From Turbatrix aceti (lineage: Eukaryota > Nematoda > Chromadorea > Rhabditida > Panagrolaimidae), in the NCBI GenBank assembly GCA_963969345.1, contig OZ017769.1, positions 6,327,725 to 6,391,724 on the forward strand: a stretch of 64,000 nucleotides of DNA, in the 5' to 3' direction. Of this stretch, positions 34,801-46,700 are shown piece after piece. The position numbers and the translations under genes are program-made. Numbering within the stretch: the stretch's first letter is position 1; each line of letters opens with the position of its first letter. The notes beneath the pieces are model-generated. The model did not search any database, was not told the DNA's origin, and saw only the letters and a program-made list of their open reading frames with translations.

Positions 34801-36672
34801 CGGAGACAAATCCAAGGAAAAAATCAGAAAACGGTTGTTGGTTGTTGCGCAAGACGGCCAACAGCCTAAGAAACACAGGCTGCCAGGGGAGACAGACTTG
34901 GACTGATAAGGTGTCATCTGCCTCGGGGCATTTTTAAACAGGTGAGCGACTACGACTACAAACGCAAAGTGACGACTTCCGTTTGCCCGGGATAAGCAGG
35001 CTATTTTTAGTCAGTGTGGGGCATGTATGCGTGGCGCGTGTGCCGCCAACACTTCCCCGGGGGCCAGGTGATAAGTCGTCAGTATACCATACCGGGCTTG
35101 ATATGGAGACAGACTTGTTACTAAACTGAGCACAGCAGGAAGAAGATTCTGACGAAAGGAGGTTCAGCAGGTGCGAACGGGAGGGATTCCAGCTTGGTTT
35201 GTGTCGGACGAGTCAAAATAGACAGACAAAAGGGGGGGGAAGAGAGGAAGTGGGCGCGAGTCTATTTACAGGAAATCTTATCTATCCCCGTGCCAGCACG
35301 TTGGGGGCTGTGCCATGCGAGACCAGTTTAATGGGTCGGGGAACGCGCCCTCATCGGATACCTTGCTTTTACGATTAGGTATTTCGTGCCAGAAGGACGG
35401 CGCTCGACGTTTCGGGTGTCGATCTTGGGCCCTCGACGGGGCTGTTGCTCGGGATTGGCGTCGTTTTCTTCTTCCTCCTCGCTGTCGATCTCGGCGATGG
35501 AGTCACTGCTGTTGTACGACGTCGCCGGTCCAGCGTCGGCATTGTTGGCTATGAAGTGGTGGAGCGCGTGCATCGGGTGGTCGAGATCCTTCTCCGGCGG
35601 CACCTGCAACAGATTCTCGCTGGCTATGGGCGGTAGCGACATGTTGCGTCGCGGGTTGTAATCCAGGAGTCGTCGGTGAACTGCAAGAGCATGCATAAAG
35701 TTAACGTTTATGGTAAATACATAAAAGGCCCTTGGGGGAGTCAGGCTTGTTGACAACTACATAAAAGGTCTCAAAAAAGACCAGCTCGGACCGGATTCGG
35801 AGTTTAGCGAACGACAACAACAAGCAAGGTCAAGCGGAAATTCGAGTCGCATGGCACGGCGAAAACAAAGATAAACGGTGTGACATAAGCCTTTCTTACC
35901 TGGAAGATTTCTGGAGCTTTCCGCGAATCGCTGCAACGTGGCACGACGCATCTGGAGCAAGAGCATCTCCGAGACATTCGCCGGATCGCGTTCAGAGTTG
36001 TAGAACCACTCGTTAGATGCCGCTTTTAGTTCACTGAAAAAAAAACAGCTGTAAAAATAACTTTCGCTTTGTGAGCGTGGTTATTGGCGCCTAAAAACGT
36101 ATTTTGCTGCCTGTTTACACCGGAGTTTAAAAAAAAGTGCCCCGGGGGGAAGTGGTGTTGCCGCGCTCGCGCTCGCTTACCGTTCTCTGTAGCAGATATC
36201 ACAAAGCCACTTCTTGCGACTGGCATCGACGAAGACGCGACAATTGTCGCAGACAAGTAATCCGCACTTGGAGCACTTGTTGCCCGAGTTGAATATGAAC
36301 CCAAAAGGGTTATTGCACGTCTTGCACGACTTTTTGTTGGATGACGTGCCGTTGGGCGACGCGGCTGAGCCTCTGAAGACTTACAAGGTAGAAGGCACAA
36401 AAGCACGGGGGCAAAGGAGAAACTCACGTGCTGGGGCTCCTCGTGCTCAACTGCGAAGCCGAGCGCGATGAACTTTCGAAAGAAGCCGTCATATCAACGT
36501 TGGACGCCGATTTTTCGAGTTCAACGGTTGTCTGGAGCTGCTGGATGCGAGCTTGTTCCCGGCGTTGGAATTCCAGATCGCGCTCGAGAACGAAGCGGAT
36601 CTTGGAGGTTTCCTCCGGGGTCAGCTGGCACGCCAGGGAGTTGAATTCGGTTGTAATCATCATCTGAAGCAT
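31835..36672 (-). CDS. Synaptotagmin-like protein (Slp / bitesize type)
   Basis: Ten minus-strand exons join in frame to 769 residues: 36672-36428, 36372-36181, 36033-35900, 35680-35362, 33785-33556, 33431-32926, 32739-32369, 32317-32183, 32082-32003, 31932-31835. The N-terminal Rab-binding domain has a helix (LTPEETSKIRFVLERDLEF), a zinc finger with four CxxC pairs (CKTC, CSKC, CDNC, CDIC) and the NEWFYNSE helix. A low-complexity linker follows, then C2A (CFRLVYDCEKGCLDVHVLECRDLP) and C2B (RKIVISARSC to LEISVWDRE). Slp proteins tether secretory vesicles by binding Rab27-type GTPases and membrane lipids. C2A reads LPHFGRHNPNAIVYV where calcium-binding C2 domains have Asp, so it is probably calcium-independent. 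The acceptor at 33786 is weak, so the link between the two halves is the least certain junction. Confidence 0.85.
33786..35361. other. Long intron of the synaptotagmin-like gene
   Basis: A 1.58-kb intron, far above the local norm. It holds no recognisable gene. A plus-strand open frame at 34199-34498 encodes a Cys-containing 99-residue sequence without family likeness. A second promoter for a short, C2-only form could lie here, since an in-frame Met (33763) opens the next exon. Confidence 0.4.
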
Positions 36673-39600
36673 CTTTGATGTCTCAAAATCACAAAAAATG
36701 CCGCGCTGGGGTTCTCGGTTCGCGGTTCGCGGTTTACGGGCACGCAACCACTGCCAACGCGCAAATCTCAAAAGAAGATAAGCACGCAAATCGGATTTGA
36801 ACGCAACGCATGGCTAACGGATTTTTTTAAAAATACATGGCCCCAGGGACGCCACGGCGGTTGCTGTTGCTGCTGCTGCAGATGCTGCTCGCTTTATTTA
36901 CATGACCTAGATGAGGTCTCGGCAGCCTTTGCGCAGCTAATCCCCCCTTGCCAAAGAAGAAAAAGAAAAAAATCGGCTTTCCTGCCGGTTTATCTTCACT
37001 TTGTGTTAACGACACATCCAAAGGCAAAATTGTGTGCTCGCGCAGTGTGAAGCAGTGAGAGATGGGACTGTACCTGAGGTAGGCAGCCCAGGGGCAGCGG
37101 AGGGAGGGTCCTGTCCTCTGCCCTCTGCCACGACCCTGTCGATCACAGATTATGACTACAATTACAATGTGCGCTCCATGGCATGACGCAAAACCTGCCC
37201 TCGGGATTAAGCCATGCCAATTAACAACCACGGGCACAGAAAACAAGAAATAAGAAACATGCTACGAGAAACGTTTGAGATTTATATTTATTTGCACAAA
37301 AAATGCTGGAGGCTCTGCTCGCGCTCTGTTCTGCACACGTGATTAATTATGTCTATTTTTGATGCCGAAAGTTGCGCATGAAAAAATACATCATTTTTTC
37401 AACGGAGAAAATTACGGTGCCTACATAGGGTGAGATCTGACCGGAGAGGCGAGGGCACGTTGACTGCAGAGAATAATAAGCTAGCTCATGAACTGTTTAC
37501 GATCCTGCAATCCAGAATCCGCAATCCAACCTGCGACGACGACGACGACGGCGCGTGAACAAACGAGAAACTCAAGTCCAAGTAAGAATGAAAACAACAG
37601 ACCGACTGTTTTGAAAACATCATCGGAAATGGCTTCTTGTTCTTTTACACCCGCCATAAAATATAAATGCACCGGTAATTTTTTTAGAGTTTACGACAGA
37701 CGTTGCTTTTTCTGTCGTCGCCGTGAATCAATCGTCTGAAGAGTGCTTTTGCACGCCAATTAGAGCCGGAGTCATCTCCAAAGACGTAAACAAGTGGCCA
37801 TGATTCCTCGAAACGGGTGCAGGGCCCTGCAGAGTGCCAAAGGCTGCACCACATTCATGGAGACCCCTCTGACTCAAACAAAGACGGTAGGTAGCTTTTG
37901 GCGCGCAAACACGTGTTCTACCGTGCGTGTCGTGTGTTTTGTTCTTCTAAGACGCGAAAGACACGCGTGCCAAATTGCAGGGAGAAGAGCGAGTTCTTCG
38001 AGCGCACCTGAAAAGACGGGAGCAAAATTAGAGTCGCTTTCACGCACCTCTTTTGCAGGAGAGAAGGATCGCCATTCATTCACATCAGCAACTGAGCAAA
38101 GAGCACGTCGGGTGTCATAAACATTTTTGCACAAATGAGTGCCATATGACGCTCTTCGTATGTATAATATTTGTGCCGTAGTCGGTAAACACGCTAATTT
38201 TTTTTGTGATAGGCAAACGAACGAGCACACCTCTCTGGCATCCTTTCCAGACTCTCGGGAGGGGAGGCGGGGGCTCATAGACTCACATATGAGCGAGCAC
38301 CGGCGTCAGACGTCGAGTACGGCACGCAGAAACTTCTGGCGGGGCTTCGAATGGCATAAGTCTGCGCTGCGCTGCGCGAGAGAGGGAGGAACACCGAGCG
38401 ACGAGCACCGAGCGCTGAGCAGTGTTCTGGCGAATGGCGAGATTAACAAAATCCAGACGTCAGCGGAGAATCTTCCGGAGCACATCTCGGGCAAAACAAA
38501 TGAAGTTTTGATGGCTGTGGGTGCTTATACGGAGATTTAGCGACGGCTTCCGGTGGGCAAAAAAAGATAAACACCGCTCGACACGCGAGCTTGCGTGGTC
38601 TTCATCCGAGTCATCTGGACCCGCTGCAGCTCATTCTGAGCAATTAATGTACTTAGATGCCTCCGGACAAGATTCAAAGTACAGAAAAGGCAAAAACATG
38701 GTTCAATTCAATTCGCCTAACAAATTGCTTCTACCATTCGGATGGCATTTTATGCATTTTTTAGTACCTGAACTGTTTTTCGTCTCGCTTCATTTCATCT
38801 TCAGCGCATCAGTTTTTCATTTATTTTTGTCCCTTTGTTCCAAGTTGGTCGCCATGGCTTGTTGGCATCGATTCAGTTTTTGTGGCATTTTGCTCCTCCC
38901 GCGGCACCCGAGCGTCGGTCACCGGTCACCGGAGGCAAAACGTGTATTGATCACGTATTTTTGCATGCATAGGAAACAGTGACTGACCGCCGACGACGAC
39001 GCCGATACATCTCAGAAAACAGGCGAACGACACGTCAGCACAAGAGGCGAAGGCGGAGCCCCCCAGGACCAATCAATGCTCTCCACCGCAGCACAACACG
39101 GCTGACGAGACAGACGCGTTTCGTGGCCCAAATGCTATGCAAGCAAACCCTCGCCCGGCCCGTAATCGTAGTGGCCAGCTTCCTCGAAGATAGTTACCTA
39201 CCGGTCCACTCTCGAGATATCTCGCGTGGCCACGTACGTATACGCACGCTACACGCCGTCGACTCCGTGCGCATCGTAAATAGGGTCAAGGAGAAGCGCA
39301 CTACCCCTCTGATTTCCTTGAAAAGCAGCCGCACACAACCAACGCGGCGGACCGGACCCGAGCGAACGTTCGAGAACGCGAAACAACACGTTGTTCTCCT
39401 CTGATGTGAGCGGAGTGACACGTAGGTTTACTTCCCGTCATCACCGGACCTGCGAAACCATTTATAGGCTTGCGCAGAGCCGTCTAATGCCGCGGCGATG
39501 AGCTTAGTTTAGTTTAGTTTTTTTAGGCGCTTCGCTCCGAACCCGCACGTACACGCAACTTGCCTTGGTGGCTCTCACTGCGAAAGTCGGTTGCTGTGCG

Positions 39601-40440
39601 ACACGTGTCCTTTTCTCTTACGTTAGGCGACTTTTCTGTGTTATTTTATTCGTAGGCCGCCGGGTCGATGCTGTCTGTTTGTGCTCCTGATTGTTATTTT
39701 GGCAGTTTCGGTGATAACCAGTCGGTTCGACCTCAATCAGCGGCAAAAATGTTGTTTTGCTTTGCCAGGGGTATCGCCGAGCCTAGGCTGCTGTGTTCGT
39801 CTTCGGAATAAGTCATCAACGTTCACGAGTTTGTTTTTTTGCTTTTTTGCTCGCGAGTCGACGGACGGGGGCTTGTGTTCCTCTTTCGCTTCTAAAGTTG
39901 ATGAAGTCCGCTGTCTTCTCTTTTTTGGTCCCCCAAAAACTGTACAGAACTTGCCTAGCGTGATAGATGCCTTTTTTGTAGGCTATCGTTGTGAATAATG
40001 TCGGAGAATAAACCCTGAATGAAGCGGGTGCTTTACGTGAATTACGAGGCTCTGTGCTCTTAATAGGCTAGATTTAATGAGAATTGAACTATCGCGTGAT
40101 TCCTCAACGATCTTCAATGCAATTCTTAGGCCTATTACGTCGGTCGTAATTTCATTTATTAGTTTTGTACGCATACGGTCTTTCACAATAACGTTATTGT
40201 CTCCATTTGCAGTCTTTTTCTACCTGTGAGTTGGCACGTTGACTCCCCGTGTTTGTTTTCTTTTGGTTCGTAAGCGAGCGTGCGTACGCCTTCTTCCTTT
40301 TTTGTTTTACCAACGAATCGAATTGCTAATATTTCTACAGATTTTTGCGTGTACAGCTGCGTAAATTTTGCCTTTTCTTTTTCTGCTGACGTGTCGCATT
40401 TTTCGTTTTAAATATTTTAAATGTACGTTTTCAGCGGTAA
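36673..40440. other. 3.8-kb gene-free region between divergent genes
   Basis: Separates the synaptotagmin-like gene (-) from PDIA3 (+). It must contain both promoters and probably upstream leader exons. Open frames on both strands (for example 37794-38540 and 38521-38982) overlap one another and match nothing I know. Short GAC triplet runs and a TTTAG run near 39510 are visible. The acceptor TACGTTTTCAG ends at 40434, 6 bases before the PDIA3 ATG. Confidence 0.45.
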
Positions 40441-42328
40441 ATGAACTGCCTTGTCAGCGTTATTTGCGCAGCCTTTTTGGTTGCTTCAGCTGCGGCTTCG
40501 GACGATGTGATAACCCTAACGGATTCGACGTTCGACAGCGAAATCGGCAAATATGAAGTCGCCGTTGTCAAATTCTTCGCCCCATGGTGAGTACCGTATT
40601 TCTTTGTTTGTTACGTTTTCGTGTCGAGAGTTTTGATAACAAGGATGTATTTTTTATAGGTGCGGACACTGCAAAAAGCTGGCCCCTGAATACATCAAGG
40701 CAGCTTCCAAGTTGAAGACCAACGATCCTCCCATCACTCTCGTCGACGTCGACTGCACCACCGACAAGGAGACCTGCGATCGATTTGATGTCCGCGGGTT
40801 CCCGACACTCAAGATCTTCCGCAACGGTCAGCACACCAACGAGTACGATGGGCCTCGTGATGCCGAAGGTATCGTCAAGGTTAGTTTTTTTTTTTGGGTT
40901 TTATAAAAACAACAAAAAAATATAATTACCGTAAACTTTCGTTTCAAAAAAAATCGCTGCGAAACCCTTTTTTTATGTTTTTGGTTTATAAAATTCTAAA
41001 AGTGGGGCTAGTTACCGTATACCGTCGTTTGGAAAAAATCGCTGCAAAACCCATGTTTTCAGTACATGCGCGGCCAGGCCGGTCCGTCTGCCAAGGAACT
41101 CAACTCGGTTGCCGAATTGGAGAAATTCGTTGAAAACGAAGACGTCAGCGTTATCGGAATCTTCGAAGGCGAAAGCAAGCTTCGTGACTCCTTCCTCAAG
41201 GTTGCCGACACCGAACGCGACCGTTTCCGTTTTGGTTACAGCTCTAACCCCGAAGTGCTCAAGAAGACCGGTCTTTCTGAGTATGTTTTTTTCAGTTTTG
41301 TCAATGGCACCGTAATCAATGCCCGATTTTTAGCGATATTGTTGTGTACACTCCCCAGAAGCTTCACAACAAGTTTGACCCCAACGAATTCAAGTACGAT
41401 GGTAACTACGATACGGATAAGATCAAGAACTTCTTGATTCACGAATCCACGGGTCTTGCCGGTATCCGTACCCAGGGCAATCTCTTCCAATTCGTTCGCA
41501 AGCCTCTGGTTGTTGTTTACTACAACGTGGACTACGTCAAGGACCCTAAGGGTATGTTTTTATTTGTTTTTTATCACTTTATTTGTTCAAATTTGAATTT
41601 TAGGCTCAAACTACTGGCGTAACCGTGTCCTCAAGGTTGCCCAGGAGTACAAACGCAAGGTCTTCTTCGCTGTCAGCAACAAGGACGACTTCAACCAGGA
41701 AATCGAACAGGTCGGCCTCGCTGACCGCCGCGAATCTGACAAGCCTATCGTTGCCGCTTTCACAAACGAAGGTAAATTCCCGTACAACGGCGAATTCAGC
41801 ATCGACAACCTGAAGCAGTTCGTCGAGGATCTGCTGGCCGAGAAGCTCGAGCCCTACATGAAGTCCGAGCCCGTCCCCGCCGAGCAGGGTGACCTCAAGG
41901 TCGTCGTCGGCCGCAACTACAAGGAACTCATCCAGGATTCGGACAAGGATGTCCTCATCGAGTTCTACGCCCCGTGGTGCGGTCACTGCAAGGCTCTTGC
42001 CCCCAAGTTTGAAGAACTCGCGACGAAGCTCGCTGACGAGGACGTCATCATTGCCAAGTTCGACGCCACCGCCAACGACGTTCCTCCGATCTTCCAGGTT
42101 CAGGGGTGAGTTGATTGGGTGCACGTGGATTTGGTGATTTTTAATTTGTGGTTTTTCAGATTCCCTACCCTGTTCTGGTTGCCAAAGAACGACAAGTCGA
42201 CCCCTGTCCCGTACAACAGCGGCCGCGAGGTCAAGGACTTCATCAAGTTCATTGCCCAGCACTCCACCGACGGTCTCAAGGGCTACAACCGCGAGGGCAA
42301 GAAGATCAAGAAGAAGAGCGAGCTCTAA
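40441..42328 (+). CDS. PDIA3: Protein disulfide-isomerase A3 (ERp57)
   Basis: Six exons (40441-40586, 40660-40879, 41063-41280, 41334-41551, 41604-42105, 42160-42328) give 490 residues. A signal peptide (1-19) leads into the a-b-b'-a' thioredoxin series. The active sites are [11 protein letters not shown] in domain a and [10 protein letters not shown] in domain a', both with the redox [13 protein letters not shown] and [10 protein letters not shown] carry the cis-proline. The spacing and b-domain sequence ([30 protein letters not shown]) fit PDIA3 and not PDIA1. The C terminus KKKSEL is a KDEL-type ER retrieval signal. The enzyme forms disulfides in glycoproteins with calnexin and calreticulin. 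Intron 1 splits the active-site Trp codon. Confidence 0.97.
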
Positions 42329-43719
42329 GCCCTGGCTGCTGTTGTTGTCTGCGTGGCGGCGGCTCTGGTGCGACCTGCGAGGACTCAATCCGTCCTCGGC
42401 CCGTACATATCCTTGCATCTGTGCCGTCGATGGTGATCGGCGCTCGGCCCAGACCCTCTCTCGTCTTTTAACGTTAATAATAACTATTTATTTATTGTTT
42501 AGGAGATTACTTTTTTTCCATCACCCCCTCTTCCCAGTCTTTGTAACCATCCGTAAGATCGGGCTTCGTCTGCTCTTCTGGGACGCCTGCGAAGGCGGCC
42601 CCGGGGCACAGAGGATTTTCTGATCCTGCCTCCCTCACACGTGTGCTCTGTCGTAGTCCTCCTTGGTTTTGTCGTGTTCCCACCCGATGTGCCTTGCCCC
42701 ACGTGCTCCTGTTCTTGTTATTATCCTGCTTTGTTGTCTGGCACAGGCAGGATCCATTGAGGACTTCCCTCGGCGGCTTTCGTATAGAACCTTGCCCCCT
42801 GTTTTCTTTTTGCCCCCGCTATTTATCTCGTCTTTGTATGCTTCGGAGTAATAAAGCATTTGAACGATTCTCAGAGGCCACGTGTTCTACTTTAGGCTAT
42901 CTCCCGGCGCGAAAGAGAGTGTACACGTCGTCCGTCGGGTGACTACGTGCAAATCATCGACTTCGGCCACAATCACCGTCGAAGAGGGGCATCTGGGGTG
43001 TTCCAGGGAGCTTTTATCCGGTCCCGAGAGCCAAGATTCCCCGTCAGCATGGCCCGCCCGATGCCATGGCCTTCTGCTGGCCAAACAGATATAGTAAAAG
43101 TGATGCCGGGAGCTCTTGGCGTTGTGAGACGAGCGCCAAGTGTCTCAAAATGCACTGCAACAGTCGTTGTTACAGCTCTCCGCTCGTTCGGTGGTGCCTC
43201 TGACGTCCGTCGCCGGGTTTCCGGGACTCGATTACGTGCCGTTCTTTGATTTTTTGTTGGATCTTTGTTCCATACGGTCCCCCAAGCGCGGTAAGAGTAA
43301 TTTTCGGACCCAAATCCACAGCACGAGCTCCCAGATCCTCGCGTAAAATTCGCAAAATCAAGGCGAGGTTTGACTACCGTTGATCTAGATTTCGGGTCGT
43401 ATGGTCGCTCCTGAATCCCCTATTGGCGTGAAAATCAGTAGACAGATACAGCGCTGACCGCAGTAACGGTCTGGACATTTTTGGAAATTTCCCAGCGTCT
43501 CCACGAGCCTCCGATCGATAATTTTTAGAATCTAGATGCGCATCTCGTATTTCACGCCTCAGGTGACTGTTTTATATATCCCATTGATGCCACGAGCATC
43601 AGAATGCTAAACGGAGAATTAAAAATGCAAAATTATGATTTTTAGTTGGTGGCAGAGCGTTTCGCGTTGACCGTGAAGTGATCGATTTCGCGACGTCTAA
43701 TTTTTCTGTTTCAGCGATT
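42329..43719. other. PDIA3 3' region and CHD1 leader
   Basis: The PDIA3 3' untranslated region probably runs to the AATAAA at 42850. Beyond it lies the CHD1 promoter and leader. The acceptor CTGTTTCAG ends at 43714, 5 bases before the CHD1 ATG. No other gene is recognised. Confidence 0.5.
42850..42855 (+). terminator. Poly(A) signal AATAAA of PDIA3
   Basis: Canonical hexamer 522 bases after the PDIA3 stop and before the CHD1 leader. Confidence 0.6.
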
Positions 43720-46700
43720 ATGTCATCGGATGAGCCATCCACGGCCTCATCGGATGACGCCTCGGAAAATGAGACCAATTCCGACAACGAAACGAGTGAA
43801 AATGAATCCGGGAAAGAAGGTAGGCGTTTGCGCTTATAAAACACCGTTTTCACTGTTTTCGGGGAACACTGTGCTTGAAGCCGATTGGTACCACTTGGAA
43901 CCGACCTATTACGAGGGTCGTTTGTGAAATTGGCTTTTGAGATGTTTTATGAGATTCTGGAGTCCCAAAATAGGGGTGAACTGAAGCTGGGCTATGTTTG
44001 ACTTGGGAAAAGCGTTTATTGGACATCTAAATTGAGGGTACCTCTTTTCAGCGGTGAACGCGGCATCAACGAGTGAAGAAGGCGACGATGGTGAGAATGA
44101 GTCTGATGACGACGACGATAGTGATAGCGAGGAGGAAGAAGACTCGACTCCGAGGACACAGCAACGGCCGAAACGAGGACTCAACCTGGACAGCGAAACC
44201 TACGCTATCCTCGAGGAGGATAATTTCCTCAGGCGTTCTTCGAGGAGGAAAGCCGCCGAGGATTCGCCTTCCCCTCCGCCGCCGTCGAAGAAAAAAAAGT
44301 GAGCGAGCTTTTTTATATTAGAACACCTCTTTTTTTAATTATACTTCTGTGTTTATTTTTTTCGGTCCTACAACGCTTGTTTGATTTTTTAGGGCAAACG
44401 ATTCGGACGACAGCTACGAATCCTCCGACTATGAAGACGACTCTCGGCGACGCAATACCCGCAGACCGAAGAAGACAGCTCCAAAGGCGAAACAGCCGAC
44501 TCGGAAAACCACGCGTGGTCGCGATTCTTCTGCCCAGAAAGTCGTATACAAAGAGGCGGAGTCGTCAGACGAGGATGACTACCTCTCCGACGATCAAACG
44601 GGCGGGGCCGAGGACACGCTGGACACGACGATGCCGGCCGCGGATGAAGGACACTATGAAACGATAGAACGCGTCCTCAAAGTGCGAGACGGCATCCCGG
44701 GGGCCACAGGACCCCAGACGACGGACTACAACGTCGAGGAAAAGGGCGATCCCAACGCCGGGGCCGATCAGCTGCCTCCCGAGAAGCTTGAACGACAGTA
44801 TTTGATCAAATGGGTCGGCTGGGCGCACATTCACAACACGTGGGAGAACGAGGCCACCCTTCACTCGCCGGCTGTCAAGGGACAGATGAAGCTCAACAAT
44901 TTTATAAGGAAGCTCAACGAGGATCTCATGTGAGTTTTCTTTCCGGCCCGGATCACAATTCGATTCTGTGGGCGTTTAGGGAGAGAGACGCGGAGGACTT
45001 CGAGGACTACAACTGCGAGAAGGAGCTCAACGACGATCTCCTCGATCAGCACAAACTCGTCGAGCGCATCATCTCGCACAAAACCTCCCGTGAGCGGAAC
45101 AAGGCTGGCGACTACGGCACGGAGTACTTCATCAAGTGGTCATGTCTGCCTTACGCTGAATCTACGTGGGAAGACGAGGCTCTCATTCGGCCGAAATTTG
45201 CGCAGAAGATCAAGGAGTACGAATCGAGGGCTGCGTCCAAGGCTCTGCCGCTCAAGAATAATCCTGTAGGTTTTGACCGATTTTTTGTTGATGAATATTT
45301 CACAAATTTTGTTTACGAAAACGAGTGATCATCGGTTTGGACCAAATTTTGTTCATTCAGGCTGAAATGTACGTAATCTGCTTTTTGTAACAGATTTCCT
45401 ACATTTTTTCATAACTAATGCGAAGTGGTTTTTTTTGTCGTTTTTTTTAGCAAAAAAACTGCATTTATGACTTTATTTCTCTAAATATACCAAAAATTTG
45501 TTCGTTTTATCAAAAAATTTTTAATTTAGAAATGGTTCTGAATAAATGAACAACGTAATTTATAAAAATCTTGTTCATGAACGAACAAGAACAATAATTT
45601 TTAAATTTGTTCGCGAACGAACACAAACGTTCACCAGCCATGAACGTTTGTGAGTCAGTCAAAATGATTCTGACCGACTCACATCACCCATAAATCCCGA
45701 TTTAGGCCCTGTTCACCCGAAGACGCCCAAAATTCAACAAGTTCGAGTCGATGCCCGATTTTCTCCGGAACGAGGACAACCCGGACCTCGAGCTGCGCGA
45801 CTACCAACTCGACGGCCTCAACTGGCTCATGAGTGCGTGGTCGAAGGAAAACAGCTGCATCCTCGCCGACGAGATGGGTCTCGGCAAGACGATCCAGTCC
45901 ATCGTCTTCCTCTACTCTCTCTACCACGTCAACGACATCCCCGGTCCCTTCCTCGTCGTCGTGCCGCTCTCGACGATGACCGCATGGCAGCGAGAATTCG
46001 AACAATGGGCGCCCGGCTTCAATACGGTCATCTGCATGGGCGATCCCGAGTCGAGAAGCTACATCCGGGAGTACGAGCTGATCGACTACGCCCGCCCTCG
46101 CAATCTCAAGGCCAATGTTATTCTGACGACGTTCGAGGTCCTGCTCAAGGAGAAGGCTTTCCTGTCAAAGATAGACTGGGCCGTGCTCGTCGTCGACGAA
46201 GCCCATCGACTCAAGAACAACGAATCTATCCTGTTCCAGTGTCTGGACGAATTCCATACTGCACATCGACTCCTCATCACGGGCACCCCGCTGCAAAACA
46301 GTCTCAAAGAACTCTGGGCACTCATGAGATTTATCATGCCGCAAAGGTAAGTAAAATGCAAATGCACCAAAAATCAGTGGCTCAAATGGTTTTCTCGCTT
46401 TTTGTCATCTTGGATTTGTCCTTCTTCCTCTCGCTCTTCTTGTCTTCGGATTTTTCTTCTTTCTTGTCCTCGCTCTTGGTCTTGTTCTTGTTCTTCTTCT
46501 TCGACTTTGATTTGGACTTGTTGGATTTTTCCTTATTTGAAGTTTCCTTCTTGGATTTGTTTTTCTTCTCCGAGCTTTCCTTCTTGGATTTGTCTTTTTT
46601 TTCCGATTTTTCTTTCTTGGATTTGTTTTTTTTCTCCGAGCTTTCCTTTTTGGATTTGTTCTTCTTTTCCGATTTTTCTTTCTTTTCATCGCCCTCTGAT

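Noticed and set aside
37794..38982. Chain of open frames in the 3.8-kb gene-free region
   Set aside because: The frames overlap, have irregular composition and no recognisable domain, and no splice signals join them into a credible protein.
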